NCBI GenBank assembly: GCA_037389465.1
Contig: JAZARR010000070.1
Span: 462,501-526,500, forward strand
DNA from: Baylisascaris procyonis
Lineage: Eukaryota > Nematoda > Chromadorea > Rhabditida > Ascarididae
DNA length: 64,000 nt
Reading direction: 5' to 3'
Each line of letters starts with the position of its first letter. Within the stretch, counting starts at the first letter, position 1. The notes under the pieces were generated by a model, which saw only the letters and a program-made list of their open reading frames with translations, ran no database searches and was not told the origin of the DNA. Of the stretch, positions 21,982 to 33,900 are shown piece by piece. The position numbers and the translations under genes were made by a program.

Positions 21982-24900
21982 TTGTCTTTGTGAAGTAGCA
22001 TTAAAAGAAACAGAGTAGAGCGGGGAGGAGAAGTTTGCCACAGTAGACGTTGCTTTTGCTTTGCTAGAATTTTTCTTTTGAACTTCCAATTAATTGTTTG
22101 TCTTTGTTAAGTAATATTGAAAGAAACAGAGGTAGAGCGGGGAGGAGAAGTTTGCCACAGTAGACGTTGCTTTTGCTTTGCTAGAATTTTTCTTTTGTAC
22201 TTCCAATTAATTGTTTGTCTTTGTTAAGTAATATTGAAAGAAACAGAGGTGGAGCGGGGAGGAGAAGTTTGCCACAGTAGACGTTGCTTTTGCTTTGCTA
22301 GAATTTTTCTTTTGAACTTCCAATTAATTGTTTGTCTTTGTTAAGTAATATTGAAAGAAACAGAGGGAAGCGGGGAGGAGAAGTTTGCCACAGTAGACGT
22401 TGCTTTTGCTTTGCTAGAATTTTTCTTTTGAACTTCCAATTAATTGTTTGTCTTTGTTAAGTAATATTGAAAGAAACAGAGGTGGAGCGGGGAGGAGAAG
22501 TTTGCCACAGTAGACGTTGCTTTTGCTTTGCTAGAATTTTTCTTTTGTACTTCCAATTAATTGTTTGTCTTTGTTAAGTAATATTGAAAGAAACAGAGGG
22601 AAGCGGGGAGGAGAAGTTTGCCACAGTAGACGTTGCTTTTGCTTTGCTAGAATTTTTCTTTTGAACTTCCAATTAATTGTTTGTCTTTGTTAAGTAATAT
22701 TGAAAGAAACAGAGGTGGAGCGGGGAGGAGAAGTTTGCCACAGTAGACGTTGCTTTTGCTTTGCTAGAATTTTTCTTTTGTACTTCCAGTTAATTGCTTG
22801 TCTTTCTTAAATAATATTGAAAGAAACAGAGGGAAGCGGGGAGGAGAAGTTTGCCACAGTAGACGTTGCTTTTGCTTTGCTAGAATTTTTCTTTTGTACT
22901 TCCAATTAATTGTTTGTCTTTGTTAAGTAATATTGAAAGAAACAGAGGGGAGCGGGGAGGAGAAGTTTGCCACAGTAGACGTTGCTTTTGCTTTGTTAGA
23001 ATTTTTCTTTTGTACTTCCAATTAATTGCTTGTCTTTCTTAAATAATATTGAAAGAAACAGAGGTGGAGCGGGGAGGAGAAGTTTGCCACAGTAGACGTT
23101 GCTTTTCCTTTGCCAGAATTTTTCTTTTGAACTTCCAATTAATTGTTTGTCTTTGTTAAGTAATATTGAAAGAAACAGAGGTGGAGCGGGGAGGAGAAGT
23201 TTGCCACAGTAGACGTTGCTTTTGCTTTGCTAGAATTTTTCTTTTGTACTTCCAATTAATTGTTTGTCTTTGTTAAGTAATATTGAAAGAAATAGAGGGA
23301 AGCGGGGAGGAGAAGTTTGCCACAGTAGACGTTGCTTTTGCTTTGTTAGAATTTTTCTTTTGTACTTCCAATTAATTGCTTGTCTTTCTTAAATAATATT
23401 GAAAGAAACAGAGGGAAGCGGGGAGGAGAAGTTTGCCACAGTAGACGTTGCTTTTGCTTTGCTAGAATTTTTCTTTTGTACTTCCAATTAATTGTTTGTC
23501 TTTGTTAAGTAATATTGAAAGAAACAGAGGGAAGCGGGGAGGAGAAGTTTGCCGCAGTAGACGTTGCTTTTGCTTTGTTAGAATTTTTCTTTTGTACTTC
23601 CAATTAATTGCTTGTCTTTCTTAAATAATATTGAAAGAAACAGAGGGAAGCGGGGAGGAGAAGTTTGCCACAGTAGACGTTGCTTTTGCTTTGCTAGAAT
23701 TTTTCTTTTGTACTTCCAATTAATTGTTTGTCTTTGTTAAGTAATATTGAAAGAAACAGAGGGGAGCGGGGAGGAGAAGTTTGCCACAGTAGACGTTGCT
23801 TTTGCTTTGTTAGAATTTTTCTTTTGTACTTCCAATTAATTGCTTGTCTTTCTTAAATAATATTGAAAGAAACAGAGGTGGAGCGGGGAGGAGAAGTTTG
23901 CCACAGTAGACGTTGCTTTTCCTTTGCTAGAATTTTTCTTTTGAACTTCCAATTAATTGTTTGTCTTTGTTAAGTAATATTGAAAGAAACAGAGGTGGAG
24001 CGGGGAGGAGAAGTTTGCCACAGTAGACGTTGCTTTTGCTTTGTTAGAATTTTTCTTTTGAACTTCCAGTTAATTGCTTGTCTTTCTTAAATAATATTGA
24101 AAGAAACAGAGGTGGAGCGGGGAGGAGAAGTTTGCCACAGTAGACGTTGCTTTTGCTTTGCTAGAATTTTTCTTTTGTACTTCCAATTAATTGTTTGTCT
24201 TTGTTAAGTAATATTGAAAGAAACAGAGGGAAGCGGGGAGGAGAAGTTTGCCACAGTAGACGTTGCTTTTGCTTTGTTAGAATTTTTCTTTTGTACTTCC
24301 AATTAATTGCTTGTCTTTCTTAAATAATATTGAAAGAAACAGAGGTAGAGCGGGGAGGAGAAGTTTGCCACAGTAGACGTTGCTTTTGCTTTGCTAGAAT
24401 TTTTCTTTTGTACTTCCAATTAATTGTTTGTCTTTGTTAAGTAATATTGAAAGAAACAGAGGGAAGCGGGGAGGAGAAGTTTGCCACAGTAGACGTTGCT
24501 TTTGCTTTGCTAGAATTTTTCTTTTGAACTTCCAATTAATTGTTTGTCTTTGTTAAGTAATATTGAAAGAAACAGAGGTGGAGCGGGGAGGAGAAGTTTG
24601 CCACAGTAGACGTTGCTTTTGCTTTGCTAGAATTTTTCTTTTGAACTTCCAATTAATTGTTTGTCTTTGTTAAGTAATATTGAAAGAAACAGAGGTGGAG
24701 CGGGGAGGAGAAGTTTGCCACAGTAGACGTTGCTTTTGCTTTGCTAGAATTTTTCTTTTGTACTTCCAATTAATTGTTTGTCTTTGTTAAGTAATATTGA
24801 AAGAAACAGAGGTGGAGCGGGGAGGAGAAGTTTGCCACAGTAGACGTTGCTTTTGCTTTGCTAGAATTTTTCTTTTGTACTTCCAATTAATTGTTTGTCT

Positions 24901-27900
24901 TTGTTAAGTAATATTGAAAGAAACAGAGGTGGAGCGGGGAGGAGAAGTTTGCCACAGTAGACGTTGCTTTTGCTTTGCTAGAATTTTTCTTTTGAACTTC
25001 CAATTAATTGTTTGTCTTTGTTAAGTAATATTGAAAGAAACAGAGGTAGAGCGGGGAGGAGAAGTTTGCCACAGTAGACGTTGCTTTTGCTTTGCTAGAA
25101 TTTTTCTTTTGAACTTCCAATTAATTGTTTGTCTTTGTTAAGTAATATTGAAAGAAACAGAGGTAGAGCGGGGAGGAGAAGTTTGCCACAGTAGACGTTG
25201 CTTTTGCTTTGCTAGAATTTTTCTTTTGTACTTCCAATTAATTGTTTGTCTTTGTTAAGTAATATTGAAAGAAACAGAGGTGGAGCGGGGAGGAGAAGTT
25301 TGCCACAGTAGACGTTGCTTTTGCTTTGCTAGAATTTTTCTTTTGAACTTCCAATTAATTGTTTGTCTTTGTTAAGTAATATTGAAAGAAACAGAGGTGG
25401 AGCGGGGAGGAGAAGTTTGCCACAGTAGACGTTGCTTTTGCTTTGCTAGAATTTTTCTTTTGTACTTCCAATTAATTGTTTGTCTTTGTTAAGTAATATT
25501 GAAAGAAATAGAGGGAAGCGGGGAGGAGAAGTTTGCCACAGTAGACGTTGCTTTTGCTTTGTTAGAATTTTTCTTTTGTACTTCCAATTAATTGCTTGTC
25601 TTTCTTAAATAATATTGAAAGAAACAGAGGGAAGCGGGGAGGAGAAGTTTGCCACAGTAGACGTTGCTTTTGCTTTGCTAGAATTTTTCTTTTGTACTTC
25701 CAATTAATTGTTTGTCTTTGTTAAGTAATATTGAAAGAAACAGAGGGAAGCGGGGAGGAGAAGTTTGCCGCAGTAGACGTTGCTTTTGCTTTGTTAGAAT
25801 TTTTCTTTTGTACTTCCAATTAATTGCTTGTCTTTCTTAAATAATATTGAAAGAAACAGAGGGAAGCGGGGAGGAGAAGTTTGCCACAGTAGACGTTGCT
25901 TTTGCTTTGCTAGAATTTTTCTTTTGTACTTCCAATTAATTGTTTGTCTTTGTTAAGTAATATTGAAAGAAACAGAGGGGAGCGGGGAGGAGAAGTTTGC
26001 CACAGTAGACGTTGCTTTTGCTTTGTTAGAATTTTTCTTTTGTACTTCCAATTAATTGCTTGTCTTTCTTAAATAATATTGAAAGAAACAGAGGTGGAGC
26101 GGGGAGGAGAAGTTTGCCACAGTAGACGTTGCTTTTCCTTTGCTAGAATTTTTCTTTTGAACTTCCAATTAATTGTTTGTCTTTGTTAAGTAATATTGAA
26201 AGAAACAGAGGTGGAGCGGGGAGGAGAAGTTTGCCACAGTAGACGTTGCTTTTGCTTTGTTAGAATTTTTCTTTTGAACTTCCAGTTAATTGCTTGTCTT
26301 TCTTAAATAATATTGAAAGAAACAGAGGTGGAGCGGGGAGGAGAAGTTTGCCACAGTAGACGTTGCTTTTGCTTTGCTAGAATTTTTCTTTTGTACTTCC
26401 AATTAATTGTTTGTCTTTGTTAAGTAATATTGAAAGAAACAGAGGGAAGCGGGGAGGAGAAGTTTGCCACAGTAGACGTTGCTTTTGCTTTGTTAGAATT
26501 TTTCTTTTGTACTTCCAATTAATTGCTTGTCTTTCTTAAATAATATTGAAAGAAACAGAGGTAGAGCGGGGAGGAGAAGTTTGCCACAGTAGACGTTGCT
26601 TTTGCTTTGCTAGAATTTTTCTTTTGTACTTCCAATTAATTGTTTGTCTTTGTTAAGTAATATTGAAAGAAACAGAGGGAAGCGGGGAGGAGAAGTTTGC
26701 CACAGTAGACGTTGCTTTTGCTTTGCTAGAATTTTTCTTTTGAACTTCCAATTAATTGTTTGTCTTTGTTAAGTAATATTGAAAGAAACAGAGGTGGAGC
26801 GGGGAGGAGAAGTTTGCCACAGTAGACGTTGCTTTTGCTTTGCTAGAATTTTTCTTTTGAACTTCCAATTAATTGTTTGTCTTTGTTAAGTAATATTGAA
26901 AGAAACAGAGGTGGAGCGGGGAGGAGAAGTTTGCCACAGTAGACGTTGCTTTTGCTTTGCTAGAATTTTTCTTTTGTACTTCCAATTAATTGTTTGTCTT
27001 TGTTAAGTAATATTGAAAGAAACAGAGGTGGAGCGGGGAGGAGAAGTTTGCCACAGTAGACGTTGCTTTTGCTTTGCTAGAATTTTTCTTTTGTACTTCC
27101 AATTAATTGTTTGTCTTTGTTAAGTAATATTGAAAGAAACAGAGGTGGAGCGGGGAGGAGAAGTTTGCCACAGTAGACGTTGCTTTTGCTTTGCTAGAAT
27201 TTTTCTTTTGAACTTCCAATTAATTGTTTGTCTTTGTTAAGTAATATTGAAAGAAACAGAGGTAGAGCGGGGAGGAGAAGTTTGCCACAGTAGACGTTGC
27301 TTTTGCTTTGCTAGAATTTTTCTTTTGAACTTCCAATTAATTGTTTGTCTTTGTTAAGTAATATTGAAAGAAACAGAGGTGGAGCGGGGAGGAGAAGTTT
27401 GCCACAGTAGACGTTGCTTTTGCTTTGCTAGAATTTTTCTTTTGAACTTCCAATTAATTGTTTGTCTTTGTTAAGTAATATTGAAAGAAACAGAGGTGGA
27501 GCGGGGAGGAGAAGTTTGCCACAGTAGACGTTGCTTTTGCTTTGTTAGAATTTTTCTTTTGTACTTCCAATTAATTGTTTGTCTTTGTTAAGTAATATTG
27601 AAAGAAACAGAGGGAAGCGGGGAGGAGAAGTTTGCCACAGTAGACGTTGCTTTTGCTTTGCTAGAATTTTTCTTTTGTACTTCCAATTAATTGTTTGTCT
27701 TTGTTAAGTAATATTGAAAGAAACAGAGGTGGAGCGGGGAGGAGAAGTTTGCCACAGTAGACGTTGCTTTTGCTTTGCTAGAATTTTTCTTTTGAACTTC
27801 CAATTAATTGTTTGTCTTTGTTAAGTAATATTGAAAGAAACAGAGGTGGAGCGGGGAGGAGAAGTTTGCCACAGTAGACGTTGCTTTTGCTTTGCTAGAA

Positions 27901-30900
27901 TTTTTCTTTTGTACTTCCAATTAATTGTTTGTCTTTGTTAAGTAATATTGAAAGAAACAGAGGGAAGCGGGGAGGAGAAGTTTGCCACAGTAGACGTTGC
28001 TTTTGCTTTGCTAGAATTTTTCTTTTGAACTTCCAATTAATTGTTTGTCTTTGTTAAGTAATATTGAAAGAAACAGAGGTGGAGCGGGGAGGAGAAGTTT
28101 GCCACAGTAGACGTTGCTTTTGCTTTGCTAGAATTTTTCTTTTGAACTTCCAGTTAATTGCTTGTCTTTCTTAAATAATATTGAAAGAAACAGAGGGGAG
28201 CGGGGAGGAGAAGTTTGCCACAGTAGACGTTGCTTTTGCTTTGCTAGAATTTTTCTTTTGTACTTCCAATTAATTGCTTGTCTTTCTTAAATAATATTGA
28301 AAGAAACAGAGGTAGAGCGGGGAGGAGAAGTTTGCCACAGTAGACGTTGCTTTTGCTTTGCTAGAATTTTTCTTTTGTACTTCCAGTTAATTGCTTGTCT
28401 TTCTTAAATAATATTGAAAGAAACAGAGGGAAGCGGGGAGGAGAAGTTTGCCACAGTAGACGTTGCTTTTGCTTTGCTAGAATTTTTCTTTTGTACTTCC
28501 AATTAATTGTTTGTCTTTGTTAAGTAATATTGAAAGAAACAGAGGGGAGCGGGGAGGAGAAGTTTGCCACAGTAGACGTTGCTTTTGCTTTGTTAGAATT
28601 TTTCTTTTGTACTTCCAATTAATTGCTTGTCTTTCTTAAATAATATTGAAAGAAACAGAGGTGGAGCGGGGAGGAGAAGTTTGCCACAGTAGACGTTGCT
28701 TTTCCTTTGCTAGAATTTTTCTTTTGAACTTCCAATTAATTGTTTGTCTTTGTTAAGTAATATTGAAAGAAACAGAGGTGGAGCGGGGAGGAGAAGTTTG
28801 CCACAGTAGACGTTGCTTTTGCTTTGCTAGAATTTTTCTTTTGTACTTCCAATTAATTGTTTGTCTTTGTTAAGTAATATTGAAAGAAATAGAGGGAAGC
28901 GGGGAGGAGAAGTTTGCCACAGTAGACGTTGCTTTTGCTTTGTTAGAATTTTTCTTTTGTACTTCCAATTAATTGCTTGTCTTTCTTAAATAATATTGAA
29001 AGAAACAGAGGGAAGCGGGGAGGAGAAGTTTGCCACAGTAGACGTTGCTTTTGCTTTGCTAGAATTTTTCTTTTGAACTTCCAGTTAATTGCTTGTCTTT
29101 CTTAAATAATATTGAAAGAAACAGAGGGGAGCGGGGAGGAGAAGTTTGCCACAGTAGACGTTGCTTTTGCTTTGCTAGAATTTTTCTTTTGTACTTCCAA
29201 TTAATTGCTTGTCTTTCTTAAATAATATTGAAAGAAACAGAGGTAGAGCGGGGAGGAGAAGTTTGCCACAGTAGACGTTGCTTTTGCTTTGCTAGAATTT
29301 TTCTTTTGTACTTCCAGTTAATTGCTTGTCTTTCTTAAATAATATTGAAAGAAACAGAGGGAAGCGGGGAGGAGAAGTTTGCCACAGTAGACGTTGCTTT
29401 TGCTTTGCTAGAATTTTTCTTTTGTACTTCCAATTAATTGTTTGTCTTTGTTAAGTAATATTGAAAGAAACAGAGGGGAGCGGGGAGGAGAAGTTTGCCA
29501 CAGTAGACGTTGCTTTTGCTTTGTTAGAATTTTTCTTTTGTACTTCCAATTAATTGCTTGTCTTTCTTAAATAATATTGAAAGAAACAGAGGTGGAGCGG
29601 GGAGGAGAAGTTTGCCACAGTAGACGTTGCTTTTCCTTTGCTAGAATTTTTCTTTTGAACTTCCAATTAATTGTTTGTCTTTGTTAAGTAATATTGAAAG
29701 AAACAGAGGTGGAGCGGGGAGGAGAAGTTTGCCACAGTAGACGTTGCTTTTGCTTTGCTAGAATTTTTCTTTTGTACTTCCAATTAATTGTTTGTCTTTG
29801 TTAAGTAATATTGAAAGAAATAGAGGGAAGCGGGGAGGAGAAGTTTGCCACAGTAGACGTTGCTTTTGCTTTGTTAGAATTTTTCTTTTGTACTTCCAAT
29901 TAATTGCTTGTCTTTCTTAAATAATATTGAAAGAAACAGAGGGAAGCGGGGAGGAGAAGTTTGCCACAGTAGACGTTGCTTTTGCTTTGCTAGAATTTTT
30001 CTTTTGTACTTCCAATTAATTGTTTGTCTTTGTTAAGTAATATTGAAAGAAACAGAGGGAAGCGGGGAGGAGAAGTTTGCCGCAGTAGACGTTGCTTTTG
30101 CTTTGTTAGAATTTTTCTTTTGTACTTGCAATTAATTGCTTGTCTTTCTTAAATAATATTGAAAGAAACAGAGGGAAGCGGGGAGGAGAAGTTTGCCACA
30201 GTAGACGTTGCTTTTGCTTTGCTAGAATTTTTCTTTTGTACTTCCAATTAATTGTTTGTCTTTGTTAAGTAATATTGAAAGAAACAGAGGGGAGCGGGGA
30301 GGAGAAGTTTGCCACAGTAGACGTTGCTTTTGCTTTGTTAGAATTTTTCTTTTGTACTTCCAATTAATTGCTTGTCTTTCTTAAATAATATTGAAAGAAA
30401 CAGAGGTGGAGCGGGGAGGAGAAGTTTGCCACAGTAGACGTTGCTTTTCCTTTGCTAGAATTTTTCTTTTGAACTTCCAATTAATTGTTTGTCTTTGTTA
30501 AGTAATATTGAAAGAAACAGAGGTGGAGCGGGGAGGAGAAGTTTGCCACAGTAGACGTTGCTTTTGCTTTGTTAGAATTTTTCTTTTGAACTTCCAGTTA
30601 ATTGCTTGTCTTTCTTAAATAATATTGAAAGAAACAGAGGTGGAGCGGGGAGGAGAAGTTTGCCACAGTAGACGTTGCTTTTGCTTTGCTAGAATTTTTC
30701 TTTTGTACTTCCAATTAATTGTTTGTCTTTGTTAAGTAATATTGAAAGAAACAGAGGGAAGCGGGGAGGAGAAGTTTGCCACAGTAGACGTTGCTTTTGC
30801 TTTGTTAGAATTTTTCTTTTGTACTTCCAATTAATTGCTTGTCTTTCTTAAATAATATTGAAAGAAACAGAGGTAGAGCGGGGAGGAGAAGTTTGCCACA

Positions 30901-33900
30901 GTAGACGTTGCTTTTGCTTTGCTAGAATTTTTCTTTTGAACTTCCAATTAATTGTTTGTCTTTGTTAAGTAATATTGAAAGAAACAGAGGTGGAGCGGGG
31001 AGGAGAAGTTTGCCACAGTAGACGTTGCTTTTGCTTTGCTAGAATTTTTCTTTTGTACTTCCAATTAATTGTTTGTCTTTGTTAAGTAATATTGAAAGAA
31101 ACAGGTGGAGCGGGGAGGAGAAGTTTGCCACAGTAGACGGTTCTTTTGCTTTGCTAGAATTTTTCTTTTGTACTTCCAATTAATTGTTTGTCTTTGTTAA
31201 GTAATATTGAAAGAAACAGAAGTGGAGCGGGGAGGAGAAGTTTGCCACAGTAGACGTTGCTTTTGCTTTGCTAGAATTTTTCTTTTGAACTTCCAATTAA
31301 TTGTTTGTCTTTGTTAAGTAATATTGAAAGAAACAGAGGTAGAGCGGGGAGGAGAAGTTTGCCACAGTAGACGTTGCTTTTGCTTTGCTAGAATTTTTCT
31401 TTTGAACTTCCAATTAATTGTTTGTCTTTGTTAAGTAATATTGAAAGAAACAGAGGTGGAGCGGGGAGGAGAAGTTTGCCACAGTAGACGTTGCTTTTGC
31501 TTTGCTAGAATTTTTCTTTTGAACTTCCAATTAATTGTTTGTCTTTGTTAAGTAATATTGAAAGAAACAGAGGGAAGCGGGGAGGAGAAGTTTGCCACAG
31601 TAGACGTTGCTTTTGCTTTGCTAGAATTTTTCTTTTGAACTTCCAATTAATTGTTTGTCTTTGTTAAGTAATATTGAAAGAAACAGAGGTGGAGCGGGGA
31701 GGAGAAGTTTGCCACAGTAGACGTTGCTTTTGCTTTGTTAGAATTTTTCTTTTGTACTTCCAATTAATTGTTTGTCTTTGTTAAGTAATATTGAAAGAAA
31801 CAGAGGGAAGCGGGGAGGAGAAGTTTGCCACAGTAGACGTTGCTTTTGCTTTGCTAGAATTTTTCTTTTGTACTTCCAATTAATTGTTTGTCTTTGTTAA
31901 GTAATATTGAAAGAAACAGAGGTGGAGCGGGGAGGAGAAGTTTGCCACAGTAGACGTTGCTTTTGCTTTGCTAGAATTTTTCTTTTGAACTTCCAATTAA
32001 TTGTTTGTCTTTGTTAAGTAATATTGAAAGAAACAGAGGTGGAGCGGGGAGGAGAAGTTTGCCACAGTAGACGTTGCTTTTGCTTTGCTAGAATTTTTCT
32101 TTTGTACTTCCAATTAATTGTTTGTCTTTGTTAAGTAATATTGAAAGAAACAGAGGGAAGCGGGGAGGAGAAGTTTGCCACAGTAGACGTTGCTTTTGCT
32201 TTGCTAGAATTTTTCTTTTGAACTTCCAATTAATTGTTTGTCTTTGTTAAGTAATATTGAAAGAAACAGAGGTGGAGCGGGGAGGAGAAGTTTGCCACAG
32301 TAGACGTTGCTTTTGCTTTGCTAGAATTTTTCTTTTGAACTTCCAGTTAATTGCTTGTCTTTCTTAAATAATATTGAAAGAAACAGAGGGGAGCGGGGAG
32401 GAGAAGTTTGCCACAGTAGACGTTGCTTTTGCTTTGCTAGAATTTTTCTTTTGTACTTCCAATTAATTGCTTGTCTTTCTTAAATAATATTGAAAGAAAC
32501 AGAGGTAGAGCGGGGAGGAGAAGTTTGCCACAGTAGACGTTGCTTTTGCTTTGCTAGAATTTTTCTTTTGTACTTCCAGTTAATTGCTTGTCTTTCTTAA
32601 ATAATATTGAAAGAAACAGAGGGAAGCGGGGAGGAGAGTTTGCCACAGTAGACGTTGCTTTTGCTTTGCTAGAATTTTTCTTTTGTACTTCCAATTAATT
32701 GTTTGTCTTTGTTAAGTAATATTGAAAGAAACAGAGGGGAGCGGGGAGGAGAAGTTTGCCACAGTAGACGTTGCTTTTGCTTTGTTAGAATTTTTCTTTT
32801 GTACTTCCAATTAATTGCTTGTCTTTCTTAAATAATATTGAAAGAAACAGAGGTGGAGCGGGGAGGAGAAGTTTGCCACAGTAGACGTTGCTTTTCCTTT
32901 GCTAGAATTTTTCTTTTGAACTTCCAATTAATTGTTTGTCTTTGTTAAGTAATATTGAAAGAAACAGAGGTGGAGCGGGGAGGAGAAGTTTGCCACAGTA
33001 GACGTTGCTTTTGCTTTGCTAGAATTTTTCTTTTGTACTTCCAATTAATTGTTTGTCTTTGTTAAGTAATATTGAAAGAAATAGAGGGAAGCGGGGAGGA
33101 GAAGTTTGCCACAGTAGACGTTGCTTTTGCTTTGTTAGAATTTTTCTTTTGTACTTCCAATTAATTGCTTGTCTTTCTTAAATAATATTGAAAGAAACAG
33201 AGGGAAGCGGGGAGGAGAAGTTTGCCACAGTAGACGTTGCTTTTGCTTTGCTAGAATTTTTCTTTTGTACTTCCAATTAATTGTTTGTCTTTGTTAAGTA
33301 ATATTGAAAGAAACAGAGGGAAGCGGGGAGGAGAAGTTTGCCACAGTAGACGTTGCTTTTGCTTTGTTAGAATTTTTCTTTTGTACTTCCAATTAATTGC
33401 TTGTCTTTCTTAAATAATATTGAAAGAAACAGAGGGAAGCGGGGAGGAGAAGTTTGCCACAGTAGACGTTGCTTTTGCTTTGCTAGAATTTTTCTTTTGT
33501 ACTTCCAATTAATTGTTTGTCTTTGTTAAGTAATATTGAAAGAAACAGAGGGGAGCGGGGAGGAGAAGTTTGCCACAGTAGACGTTGCTTTTCCTTTGCT
33601 AGAATTTTTCTTTTGAACTTCCAATTAATTGTTTGTCTTTGTTAAGTAATATTGAAAGAAACAGAGGTGGAGCGGGGAGGAGAAGTTTGCCACAGTAGAC
33701 GTTGCTTTTGCTTTGTTAGAATTTTTCTTTTGTACTTCCAATTAATTGCTTGTCTTTCTTAAATAATATTGAAAGAAACAGAGGTGGAGCGGGGAGGAGA
33801 AGTTTGCCACAGTAGACGTTGCTTTTCCTTTGCTAGAATTTTTCTTTTGAACTTCCAATTAATTGTTTGTCTTTGTTAAGTAATATTGAAAGAAACAGAG

